Shown here in pieces: positions 17,699 through 25,760 of a stretch of 34,974 bases of DNA (positions are counted from its first letter, which is position 1; every line of letters begins with the position of its first letter). This DNA comes from an uncultured Taibaiella sp. (GTDB lineage Bacteria > Bacteroidota > Bacteroidia > Chitinophagales > Chitinophagaceae), in the NCBI GenBank assembly GCA_937870855.1, contig CALMWT010000161.1, positions 1 to 34,974 on the forward strand, given 5' to 3'. The notes beneath the pieces were generated by a model. It had not been told where the DNA came from, searched no databases, and saw only the letters and a program-made list of their open reading frames with translations. The translations under genes and the position numbers were made by a program.

Positions 17699-19750
17699 TT
17701 GATACTATCGCAAATAACTAAGCAACGCTATTGTTTTCTACTGGTAATATTCTTTTTTATTACCTTTTACCTTTTACCTTCTACATTATCTGCGCAATCT
17801 CTTGCCGAAAGAAAAGCTGCCGAACGCTACGAGATAGATGCAAAGAGAATGGGTGTGGATGTGAACAGCGATGATGCCTTGCCACGTTCCAGAGAGTTTA
17901 AAAGAATAGACAGCACTTACTATGTGGGCTGGATGTTGGAGGGCGCTTACAAGTACAATCACGCGGCAGATTATCTCGGTTTTAAAAATGCTTCTGTTCC
18001 TTTAGAAAGGGCTATAAGCCTTATGGAGCGCGATTATCGCAAGCAGCTTGCAACCCGCACGTCCGACATCATGACCTATTTCAACGTGTATAAATTTCAT
18101 CTCGACTATACACTCACGGCTTATTTTCTGATGAGTTCTTACAGCAATATGGAAGAACCCGACAAAGTTTATGCGTTGTTGCGCCGCGTTACGAAATGGA
18201 ATTTTCAGCGCGACTTTTACATGGATGCATGGAACTATCTCGGCTGGACAGTACATCGCAATCGTTTTTACACCAGCGCCAAATATCCCTTCCTGAAAAA
18301 CTCTATTGATGAAAACGAACGACTCGCACATCGTTATCTTGATACTGGCATGCGCAAGATTAACCGCGATAGAGCCTTGAATGGTCAGATATTTCAACCT
18401 GGCTACGAGAAGATGGAAAAGCTTTCAGTGTATCACTACAAGGCAATGCTGTATAGCTACAATTTTAGGATTGATTCCGCAGCTTATTACTACAATCTTT
18501 TGCGACAGGGTGGACAGCCTACGCACAATAATTTCGCAACCTTCCGTGCAATTTGTGGCGATTTCCGCGAAGCAGAAGAAGAATACAGAATGGAAGCCGC
18601 CAATCAGCAGCCCGATAAACGATTGCAGGAGTGGGTGTATTATTCTTCCATCATAGATATTTATAAAGGCCGCCCAAAAGCAGGTATCGAACTTACGCGC
18701 GGTATGATCATGGCGAATGGTTCTACACCGGGCTTTGGCTGGTATAACATTGCCGAAGCGCGCTGCAAATTGTATGACGGACAAAACGCTGAAGCATTTC
18801 GTTACATCAACAAAGCAGCCGAATTTAAAGAACTGCACATAGGCACAACACTTGGGCAAACGCATTATGACTTTAGCGTGCAATTACTCAAGTTGATGCA
18901 CAAACTGCATCAGATAGAAGCACAAAAATTTGAGCATAAAAACTGGTGGTACAACATTCCGGTGCTGGGGAAAATGGCGCAACTGACTGCTGAAAAATAC
19001 ATGCAGCAGTTTCTCATCATCAACCAATTTTCTCAGAACCCTGAACGTGATCGTGTGATCTATAAACTATTTTCTACCGAAAGCACGGTAAGCTGGGATG
19101 AGGTGTGGTATTTGATAAAAGACTTTAGCACCGGTTTTTTTCTGGATCGCTTTCAAAAAGAATTAAGCCGCGACGAACGAAAATATATCCGCAAGTACTT
19201 TAAGTATTTCATTGCGAGATTGCACATAGAAAAAGGAAATTATGACGAAGCAAACCGTTGGCTGAATGAAGTGCTGATGGATCCTGACATTGACAGCGAT
19301 TATGAAAAACTGCTTATTGCAAGAACACTGCAGGCACAGGCTGAAATATTTTTAAAGAAGAAAGACAACCACGCTTACAACGACCGTATGTATCGCATGT
19401 ATCAATACTATCCGCAGCTTGTTCCTTACACCGGTTTGCAAATGAACATGCAAATGCAAACAACAGGAAACATGCCGGATGATTTCATGAAGCGATTGAA
19501 AGACTGCAATATCAATTTCACCAATGACGCATCCATTCCTGCTCCACAAGCATACTTATCTTTTTCAGGAAGTGGCGATAAAAAGAAAGTTGAATTTTAT
19601 GTAACAGATGAAAGCGGCAATACCATTGTTTCGCGGCAAATACTTCCCTACAAAACTGCAAATGATGCTGTAAAACTTGCTTATCGCTTATTTGAGATCG
19701 GCACAAAACCAGCTGTTTCTGAAACAGATGCGGAGCGCAGCACGTTGTGA
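17699..19750 (+). CDS. Secreted helical-repeat (TPR-like) protein
   Basis: A 683-residue protein starting at TTG 17699. No ATG lies between the upstream in-frame TAA (17681) and the signal peptide, which runs to about residue 32 (YLLPSTLSAQ). The mature part is almost entirely helical, with repeated Tyr-rich helix pairs of TPR type; clearer units lie near 275-300 (AAYYYNLLRQGGQPTHNN), 320-400 and 500-560 (YFIARLHIEKGNYDEANRWLNEVL). The final 60 residues (KKKVEFYVTDESGNTIVSR) are beta-like. It probably works as a periplasmic scaffold; no enzyme motif is seen. Its last codons (VSETDAERSTL, stop) recur in degraded form at 27699-27736, marking this 3' end as the left edge of a probable inserted segment. 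Confidence 0.85.
   Translation: MILSQITKQRYCFLLVIFFFITFYLLPSTLSAQSLAERKAAERYEIDAKRMGVDVNSDDALPRSREFKRIDSTYYVGWMLEGAYKYNHAADYLGFKNASVPLERAISLMERDYRKQLATRTSDIMTYFNVYKFHLDYTLTAYFLMSSYSNMEEPDKVYALLRRVTKWNFQRDFYMDAWNYLGWTVHRNRFYTSAKYPFLKNSIDENERLAHRYLDTGMRKINRDRALNGQIFQPGYEKMEKLSVYHYKAMLYSYNFRIDSAAYYYNLLRQGGQPTHNNFATFRAICGDFREAEEEYRMEAANQQPDKRLQEWVYYSSIIDIYKGRPKAGIELTRGMIMANGSTPGFGWYNIAEARCKLYDGQNAEAFRYINKAAEFKELHIGTTLGQTHYDFSVQLLKLMHKLHQIEAQKFEHKNWWYNIPVLGKMAQLTAEKYMQQFLIINQFSQNPERDRVIYKLFSTESTVSWDEVWYLIKDFSTGFFLDRFQKELSRDERKYIRKYFKYFIARLHIEKGNYDEANRWLNEVLMDPDIDSDYEKLLIARTLQAQAEIFLKKKDNHAYNDRMYRMYQYYPQLVPYTGLQMNMQMQTTGNMPDDFMKRLKDCNINFTNDASIPAPQAYLSFSGSGDKKKVEFYVTDESGNTIVSRQILPYKTANDAVKLAYRLFEIGTKPAVSETDAERSTL
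19714..19750 (+). repeat. Left copy of an island-flanking direct repeat (3' end of the 683-aa gene)
   Basis: TGTTTC, then AAACAGATGCGGA, CGCA and TTGTGA are shared, in the same order and nearly the same spacing, with 27699-27736. Here they form the in-frame end VSETDAERSTL plus stop of the 683-residue gene. Confidence 0.7.
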
Positions 19751-19785
19751 CGCACTACTCTCAGAAAGAAACATCAGATTCGAAG

Positions 19786-19804
19786 CTTGCAAATACGTTG
19801 CAAG
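19786..19804. promoter_or_regulatory. Palindrome upstream of the 983-residue gene, possible operator
   Basis: CTTGCAA-ATACG-TTGCAAG, a perfect 7-bp inverted repeat 76 bases before the start codon. It shares TTGCA words with the site upstream of the WYL regulator gene. A regulatory role is inference. Confidence 0.35.
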
Positions 19805-19880
19805 TACCCATCTTTCCTTTGACATAAATACAGCAGGGCGCGCGAAAACCGCTGCTTTAAGAACCCTTAAAATTTAATTT

Positions 19881-22832
19881 ATGTCAGAGAAAATTACGAC
19901 CGAGCTACTTCGGTTTATTACAGTAAGAAATCCGGAGCCAGTACCTGTTTCGGGTGTCAGCACCTACCCCACGTATTCAGTCTCATCAGGCTCATCCCTT
20001 TTTAGCGCTATGGTAACGGCGAGATCACAAAATGCTGAGCCGGCTGAAATACTAGATGATCTGGTTCAAATCGCTAATGACTTTAAGGCTGATAATTTGA
20101 ATACTGAAAACGATTGGATAGGTTACTTTCCTCAGTTAAAGCCGTTTCTAACAGCATTTAGTTCCCTGGTGGAAGGCGAGATAAACGAAACAACAATCAG
20201 AGCGATTGCCGCTGCACATTTTGAAATCGAAACGGGATTGCATCCAGTTGCGGATGACGAAATCCTAATCTTGAAAAAAGCGTGGGATCATGTGTTTTCT
20301 TACAACATTGCCGGAGGACAAGCGCAGGCGCTGGAGTACGCGCTTAACATCATACGGGTTCATCACTTGCTGAAGAACATTGATGAATATCCCGAAGAAA
20401 TTACCCAAGAACAAATTTTCGGTACTGTGTTACTCCCTTCGGAAATCTTTCCGCTGCCGAAGAAAGAATACTCAGTGGATTCCGAAGTTGCTGTTGATCC
20501 AAATGTGATAACTGCTGAAGAAGTTCAGCAAATAAATGAGGCGTATCTGAAAATTGAGTCATTGCAGAAATCGGTAGAGGACCTCCAGCAGGTGTATGAC
20601 GGTGAACTAGAAGAAGCCAGAAACATCGAAAGAAGCTTGCGAAACGTAGAATTTGATGAGGACGGCAATCCCATTCTTTCGAGTGGTGGTTTTGATAGCT
20701 CGACGTTAGGATTATTGAGTGATGTGTTACAGAACAAGCTCACAACAGAAACTCAATCCATCATTAATGAGCGTGACTTCACAGAAAACATGACGGTTTT
20801 GCACGTGATTGAACAGCTGCATAAGGAACAATTAGCTGCAGGAAAAGTCATCCAGCAAAAATTGAAGATTCAACAGAATGTAGTCCAATACGGAAACGCG
20901 TTGATAGTCGTTGGCACTCAATTTGAACCTGTAGCCGAGGACCCTGCATCTACAACAACAGACATTCCGATTGAATGGGTTGGACCTTTTGATGACAGTG
21001 ATGGCTGTAAAGTAAAGCCGCTCGGGGTTGCAGACTATCGGCGGGTAGAGCAAACTTTAATTTGCTATAAACCAGGGGAAGTCGCACACATCGAAAACAT
21101 TCTGAAAGGTGAATCAAAAGAACGTGTTACGCGCCGTTTGCAAAGGAGTGAGGAAACCTACTCCTTACTAAACGACAGTGAGAGAACGGAAGAAAGAGAT
21201 ACTATTTCAACAGATCGCTTTCAGCTTGAGAAAGAAACGAGTAAAGTCGTTCAGCAAGACACTTCTTTGCAAATTGGCGTACAGGTGCAGGGACAATATG
21301 GCACTGTGCAAATACAAGCCAACTCAAATTTTGCAATGTCCAACTCGTCAACGCAGTCTGATGCCTCGGCTGTGAGCTACGCCAAGGACGTGACAAACCG
21401 TGCGCTGCAAAGGATTGTTGAGCGAACACGCGAAGAACGTATTCTTAAAGTACTTGAAGAGTTTGAAGACACCAACAAACACGGAGTTGACAATACTAAC
21501 GGTACCAGCCATGTAGTAGGACTTTACCGTTGGGTGGACAAAATTTATAAGGCGAAGGTGGTTAACTATGGGAAAAGGCTCATGTTCCAATTTCTTGTTC
21601 CTGACCCTGCTGCTTTTCACAGGTTTGCTATGAAAAACCCCATTGAGAGCAACATGAATATTTCAAAACCTCTCGATCCTGTACTTGGCATTCAGCAAAT
21701 TCAAACCAAGTTCCCCAACTTAAACCCATTGAAATCGCCTGCTGATATCACTACAACTAATTACTTATGGTGGGCGGGGTTATACAATGTGAAAGTAGAC
21801 GCGCCACCCGCCAACCGTAAAATTGTAGGGATAGCAAAATCAATGACCAATATGCCCAACAACGGCAGTAGCCTTGGCAACATGACAAGTACGGATATGC
21901 AAGTGCCTGAAGGATACAAAGCTAATCTGGCATATATCACTACCGTTACTGGATACTCACCTTCCAATAGTGCATGGCTGTATATTTCAATTGGCGCGAC
22001 CGGACATCAAACTAATACATGGGGTACAGTTCAAAAGCCCATGAACGGCGAAACGGGTACGATACCTGTTGCTATAACCGGAAGACTTGAAAGTTTCACG
22101 GCTACAATTGAGGTTGAATGTGTTTGTACTAACGAACTATTGGAAGAATGGAAAGTAAAAACTTTCAATGCGATAATGGGTGCTTACGAAGCAAAGCTCG
22201 CTGAGTACAATAATGCGCTCGCTGAGGCAAAAGCTCAAAACGGCATTGGTATTAAAGGAACAAATCCGCTGATCAACCGGACGATAGAGCATACAGAACT
22301 TAAAAAGCAGAGCATCCGTCTTTTGTCTTCATGCGCATTCATGCCTTCTGAAGCTATGAAGGATAATATGTGGTACGACTATCCGGATTTTGACTGCTGC
22401 GAGGCCATCAGTGACGGTAAGTATGTTCAATTCGTTGAAAACTGCTTCGAGTGGCCGCTTATGACTTATACTTTCTACCCTTATTTCTGGAGCCGTAAAT
22501 CGAAATGGAAAGAGATCTACCAGTTGGACGACACCGACACACAATTCCTTGAATTCCTGAAAGCCGGTTATGCACGTGTGGTAGTACCTGTGCGACCAGG
22601 GTTTGAAGAAGCTGCACTACGATACGCAGCCGACGGCACCATTTGGAATGGCGGCAGCGTGCCGGGCATCAACGATCCATACTATGTATCGCTGATAGAT
22701 GAAGTGCGCACAGCGCCGGGTACGGTGGAAGACACTTGGGAGCTCCGCGTGCCTACCACGCTTACCATTTTGCAGAACGATGCCTCAGGCATAGCCGAAA
22801 GCGGACTGCCCTGCAACCCCGATGGTATTTAA
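19881..22832 (+). CDS. Large protein of unknown family, first gene of the island
   Basis: A 983-residue soluble-looking protein with no signal peptide and no transmembrane helix that I recognise. Regions: a helical N-terminal domain (about 25-170); a coiled coil (about 211-257, EEVQQINEAYLKIESLQ); a charged helical stretch (about 425-455, KERVTRRLQRSEETYSLL); a Gly/Ser/Thr/Gln-rich alternating beta segment (about 460-495, LQIGVQVQGQYGTVQIQ); another amphipathic helix; then YRWVDKIYKAKVVNYGKRL (about 548-566). A beta-rich C-terminal part ends in the tight block YARVVVPVRPGFEEAALRY...WELRVPTTLTIL. The helix-beta-helix centre resembles pore-forming or injection-type proteins in pattern only. It is followed by a strong terminator and then by a patatin-muramidase gene. 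I recognise no family and claim no function; a structural, carrier or translocation role for the neighbouring enzyme is a hypothesis. Confidence 0.85.
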   Translation: MSEKITTELLRFITVRNPEPVPVSGVSTYPTYSVSSGSSLFSAMVTARSQNAEPAEILDDLVQIANDFKADNLNTENDWIGYFPQLKPFLTAFSSLVEGEINETTIRAIAAAHFEIETGLHPVADDEILILKKAWDHVFSYNIAGGQAQALEYALNIIRVHHLLKNIDEYPEEITQEQIFGTVLLPSEIFPLPKKEYSVDSEVAVDPNVITAEEVQQINEAYLKIESLQKSVEDLQQVYDGELEEARNIERSLRNVEFDEDGNPILSSGGFDSSTLGLLSDVLQNKLTTETQSIINERDFTENMTVLHVIEQLHKEQLAAGKVIQQKLKIQQNVVQYGNALIVVGTQFEPVAEDPASTTTDIPIEWVGPFDDSDGCKVKPLGVADYRRVEQTLICYKPGEVAHIENILKGESKERVTRRLQRSEETYSLLNDSERTEERDTISTDRFQLEKETSKVVQQDTSLQIGVQVQGQYGTVQIQANSNFAMSNSSTQSDASAVSYAKDVTNRALQRIVERTREERILKVLEEFEDTNKHGVDNTNGTSHVVGLYRWVDKIYKAKVVNYGKRLMFQFLVPDPAAFHRFAMKNPIESNMNISKPLDPVLGIQQIQTKFPNLNPLKSPADITTTNYLWWAGLYNVKVDAPPANRKIVGIAKSMTNMPNNGSSLGNMTSTDMQVPEGYKANLAYITTVTGYSPSNSAWLYISIGATGHQTNTWGTVQKPMNGETGTIPVAITGRLESFTATIEVECVCTNELLEEWKVKTFNAIMGAYEAKLAEYNNALAEAKAQNGIGIKGTNPLINRTIEHTELKKQSIRLLSSCAFMPSEAMKDNMWYDYPDFDCCEAISDGKYVQFVENCFEWPLMTYTFYPYFWSRKSKWKEIYQLDDTDTQFLEFLKAGYARVVVPVRPGFEEAALRYAADGTIWNGGSVPGINDPYYVSLIDEVRTAPGTVEDTWELRVPTTLTILQNDASGIAESGLPCNPDGI

Positions 22833-22867
22833 TACAGCCCCTGTAAATGTAACCCTATCTGTTAACC

Positions 22868-22901
22868 GCATGGGCTATCGAAAAGATAGCTCATGCTTTT
22901 T
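22868..22901 (+). terminator. Rho-independent terminator after the 983-residue gene
   Basis: A 12-bp stem with one G-U pair (GCATGGGCTATC / GATAGCTCATGC), a GAAAA loop and TTTTTA directly after. It separates the large gene from the patatin gene, so the latter is read by read-through or its own promoter. Confidence 0.85.
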
Positions 22902-22913
22902 AAAACAAATTTT

Positions 22914-23510
22914 ATGAATAACAACATAAACCCAGGTGATATAAGATACCTTTCTTTTGAAGGAGGCGGAGGAAAGGGAGCAGCTTATATGGGACCCTTT
23001 ATTACCTTTCTACTTCCAAGTTTTAGTGTCTTCAAAGTGGCAAATACAACTACAAAAGAGCGGGTGCTCAACACAGGTGCCATTAAAGGAATATCCGGTG
23101 CATCCGCAGGGGCTATTACAGCTGCACTGTTAGCTTGTAATGTGTCATTGGAAGGCACTGGGAAAATGCTTATGAATACTTCTTTGATGGCTTCATTCAA
23201 TGATACGGATCAAGACGATAGCTTTACCTATGCAAAGGTGCCGGACCTTTCCACCAGTCCGCAAGTATATAGTACCAATTTCAGACAGCGAAATCAAAAA
23301 CTCCGTGCTATCATGACGGGGATACAATTTTTGACTCCGTATTTACCCTCTCTGATTACTTATCCTACAGTGGAAAACATTCTAGCGGACTGGGGACTCG
23401 CTCCCGGATTTCAGATAAGGCGCTTTATGGATGATATGATGACACAGGGAATGTATGACGGCTACAGAAGAAAAAAAAATACCCGGCATCACCTTCAAAG
23501 AGCACTATAA
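22914..23510 (+). CDS. Patatin-like phospholipase, N-terminal part (frame broken at an A9 run)
   Basis: Patatin domains hydrolyse phospholipid acyl chains with a Ser-Asp dyad. ATG 22914 is preferred over ATG 22893, which lies inside the terminator hairpin. The oxyanion-hole motif is EGGGGKGAAYMG (16-27) and the nucleophile elbow is GASAG with Ser64. The frame continues normally to MYDGYRRKK, then after nine A residues (23471-23479) falls out of phase and stops at 23510 after a short unrelated tail. The other dyad residue and the second domain lie in the overlapping next frame. With eight A residues the two join into one protein of about 627 residues. No signal peptide. Confidence 0.85.
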   Translation: MNNNINPGDIRYLSFEGGGGKGAAYMGPFITFLLPSFSVFKVANTTTKERVLNTGAIKGISGASAGAITAALLACNVSLEGTGKMLMNTSLMASFNDTDQDDSFTYAKVPDLSTSPQVYSTNFRQRNQKLRAIMTGIQFLTPYLPSLITYPTVENILADWGLAPGFQIRRFMDDMMTQGMYDGYRRKKNTRHHLQRAL

Positions 23511-24798
23511 ACTTACCGGGCTTGAACTGGTAATTACTTCAGTGAACATCAGCCGCAGGCCGGTTTTCTATCTGTCATTTAAAACAACCCCTAATCTGCG
23601 CATAGCCGATGCAGTACGTATGTCTATGTCCATACCTGGCTTTTTCAAGCCTGTGCATATTACCGAAGAGCAAGTAACGAAGGGGAGTTTTACTGCTTTT
23701 GAAAAAAAGATACTACCAGGTTACTGGATAGACGGTGGCGTGATCAACAACAACCCCATTCATGCTTTTGACACCAGAGATAATGGTGATAGATTAAGAA
23801 GCTATCAATCAGGAAAACTGAATAAAAACCTGTTTGGCGTAAGGCTTGGAAAGGAAATAAAAGAAAATATAACTGCCCCCAACGGCGATGTGTATGAAGT
23901 GAATACACGTAAAGACCCTTCAAGGATTGGCGAGTACGTGAATACTGTCGTAAACACAATTATTGGAAAAAAACTTGTAACTGCGAATGAAATAATAGGA
24001 GAGGATAATAGCAAGCTAAGCATTGAGTATGTTTTTGATTTTGAAAGAAACCTAATCTCGCCCTATTATTACTTGACCAATCAAGAAACAAGCAACAATC
24101 AGAAAATAGATTATTCAAAACTATTGCCTGCTTGCACAGAAAGTGTTCAGATAGTAACTCATTTAAATAATCAATCAATCACACAAAAAGATTTCATCAA
24201 ATTGTCAGCTGAGTTAGCAGTAGAACCCGAAGCTTTAATGGCAATTGGCGAGCAGGAAAGCAAGGATGCACCCTTCTATGAAAATAGACCAACCATACTT
24301 TTCGAACCGCGATGGTTTTATAAGCTTTTAAAGAGCGAAATGAAAATGCCGGAGGAACAAATTGACCAACTCATCAAAAAATATGAGAATGTCAATTTGA
24401 TCAATAAAAGCACCAGAAAAAACTCGGGAATGACGAGATCTAAATATTATGGAATAAGACAGTTACAGTACGACAAACTTGATATTGCAAAGACGATTTT
24501 TAAAAAAGGAGCTATTGAGTGTTGTTCTTGGGGAAGGTTTCAGGTAATGGGATTCAATTACAAAATGTTGTACAATACTATTGACGAATTCGAAAAAGCT
24601 ATGTACGATGAATTTGAACAATTCAGAATTTTTGCGGAATATTTGAAGAAAAAATCCGGACTGCTTACGGCGTTAAGACAAAAGAATTGGACACTCGTAG
24701 CTGAAAAATACAATGGCTCTGAATGGCAATCAGAGAATCCGGAATATGCTGACAACTTAAAAACATACTATGAACAGTTTAAAAAAACAGGTTTGTAA
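23455..24798 (+). CDS. Patatin C-terminal part fused to an N-acetylmuramidase (DUF3380-type) domain
   Basis: This frame completes the patatin fold: IADAVRMSMSIPGFFKPV, then the dyad Asp in WIDGGVINNNP (Asp93 of this frame, codon near 23731). After a linker (about 180-245) residues 247-447 form an N-acetylmuramidase domain like PF11860: LAVEPEALMAIGEQES with candidate catalytic Glu266, RPTILFEPRWFYKLL, CSWGRFQVMGFNY, LRQKNWTLVAEKYNGSEW. Such domains cleave the glycan strands of peptidoglycan. Joining a lipase and a muramidase in one chain suggests an antibacterial effector or lysis protein able to attack both membrane and wall. The ATG at 23455 is probably not the true start; normal synthesis would need the upstream frame. 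The last 29 bases overlap the lipoprotein gene. Confidence 0.88.
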   Translation: MTATEEKKIPGITFKEHYKLTGLELVITSVNISRRPVFYLSFKTTPNLRIADAVRMSMSIPGFFKPVHITEEQVTKGSFTAFEKKILPGYWIDGGVINNNPIHAFDTRDNGDRLRSYQSGKLNKNLFGVRLGKEIKENITAPNGDVYEVNTRKDPSRIGEYVNTVVNTIIGKKLVTANEIIGEDNSKLSIEYVFDFERNLISPYYYLTNQETSNNQKIDYSKLLPACTESVQIVTHLNNQSITQKDFIKLSAELAVEPEALMAIGEQESKDAPFYENRPTILFEPRWFYKLLKSEMKMPEEQIDQLIKKYENVNLINKSTRKNSGMTRSKYYGIRQLQYDKLDIAKTIFKKGAIECCSWGRFQVMGFNYKMLYNTIDEFEKAMYDEFEQFRIFAEYLKKKSGLLTALRQKNWTLVAEKYNGSEWQSENPEYADNLKTYYEQFKKTGL

Positions 24799-25342
24799 GA
24801 ACACATTATTATTGCTTACGCTGATGTTGTTTCTCAACTGCCAGATTGATAGGCGAGCAAAAAAGCTTGCCTATTTTTCTGATGGTCTCTATCTCATCAC
24901 GGAGGGCGATAAGATATATGGATTTTATGACCTGCAGGATGAGAACCGACATTGTTACTTCGATTTTAATGGAACAAAAGAAAAATCGCAGTACCAAATT
25001 CTGATCAATGCTGATTTCGCAAATAAAGCATCTCTTACTGTGGAGGAGAAACATGCCGAACTCTTGGCAAGAGATTTGCCAGTTACGTGCATGATGCAAT
25101 TTTCATTTTCGAAAATTAACCGTGAGCAGTTTTACAAAAATGAATTTGACTATCAATTTAGCATTTCGGTTGTGGGCATTGCAAGTGTAAAGAAACCGAT
25201 ACCCAAGGTAAAATCACACTATTTGCCTGTACTACAAAAGAACTTAGACTCATCATTGGTTCTGGCAGCTGTAATTGTAAATGAAAGTTTTGTCCAAGAC
25301 AGCATATGGGTGAATAACCATGTACTTCAATTCATCTACTGA
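24770..25342 (+). CDS. Small lipoprotein, candidate immunity protein
   Basis: A 190-residue protein with a lipoprotein signal (Lys-rich start, LLLLTLMLFLNC, Cys near 24), hence anchored on the periplasmic side of a membrane. The gene starts inside the last codons of the muramidase gene (29-base overlap), so the two are coupled. The mature part is beta-rich with an internal YFDFNGTKEKSQYQI block and no enzyme motif. I recognise no family. An envelope lipoprotein directly after a wall- and lipid-degrading enzyme is the usual layout of effector and immunity genes, so protection of the producer is a reasonable guess. Bases 24849-24922 recur at 25578-25650. Confidence 0.75.
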   Translation: MNSLKKQVCKNTLLLLTLMLFLNCQIDRRAKKLAYFSDGLYLITEGDKIYGFYDLQDENRHCYFDFNGTKEKSQYQILINADFANKASLTVEEKHAELLARDLPVTCMMQFSFSKINREQFYKNEFDYQFSISVVGIASVKKPIPKVKSHYLPVLQKNLDSSLVLAAVIVNESFVQDSIWVNNHVLQFIY

Positions 25343-25370
25343 ATAAATATCTTTTAGCCAGGATTTAGCA

Positions 25371-25432
25371 GATATCACTGATGCTCATAGACTGCAAACA
25401 TCTATAGTTCCTTTACAGTCTAAAAAGGAAAG
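25371..25432 (+). repeat. First copy of a direct repeat downstream of the lipoprotein gene
   Basis: Begins GATATCACTGATGC and matches 25652-25713; the first 45 bases differ at only three positions, then similarity fades. It starts 29 bases after the lipoprotein stop and would encode DITDAHRLQ in the frame used by the second copy. Confidence 0.8.
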
Positions 25433-25457
25433 GAACACTCCACCCTGGTTCGTGTCC

Positions 25458-25558
25458 TCAGGCTGACCGAGAATGCAGCGCCTCTTGGATAGGGGATGTA
25501 AACAAAAGTCCGTTTATGCAAATCTCAAGTATTTCAAAACTATTCTCGGTCAGCCTGA
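25458..25558. repeat. 101-bp segment bounded by perfect 17-bp inverted repeats
   Basis: TCAGGCTGACCGAGAAT (25458-25474) and its exact complement (25542-25558) enclose 67 bases with no open frame of note. It looks like a MITE-like insertion or a long stem-loop. No target duplication is evident. Confidence 0.75.
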
Positions 25559-25577
25559 CAAGACTAACCAAAGGATA

Positions 25578-25713
25578 ATAGGCAGGCAAAAACGCTTGCC
25601 TATTTTTCTGATGTTCTTTATTTCATCATGGAAGGCAACAAGTATATGGATGATATCACTGATGCACATAGACTGCAATCATCTGTAGTTCCTTTATATT
25701 CTGAAAGAGAGAT
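25578..25713 (+). pseudogene. Decayed partial copy of the lipoprotein gene
   Basis: Bases 25578-25650 match 24849-24922 of the intact lipoprotein gene, with both encoding LAYFSD and a similar EG(D/N)K block (KLAYFSDGLYLITEGDK against TLAYFSDVLYFIMEGNK), and then run straight into the second copy of the direct repeat (25652-25713). No lipoprotein signal is left and the rest of the gene is gone; only a short 68-codon frame can be read. With the IR element, this accounts for the 418-base gap between the lipoprotein gene and the 263-residue gene. Confidence 0.7.
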
Positions 25714-25760
25714 ACAAAATACTACCCTTCTGATTTGTAAAACCTTTAAACATTTATCAC

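Noticed and set aside
22893..22913. Upstream ATG as start of the patatin gene
   Set aside because: It lies inside the terminator stem; ATG 22914 gives the normal patatin N-terminus.
25343..25760. CRISPR array or tRNA in the repeat-rich gap
   Set aside because: Only two copies of each repeat, unevenly spaced, and no cloverleaf; the pattern is duplication and decay.
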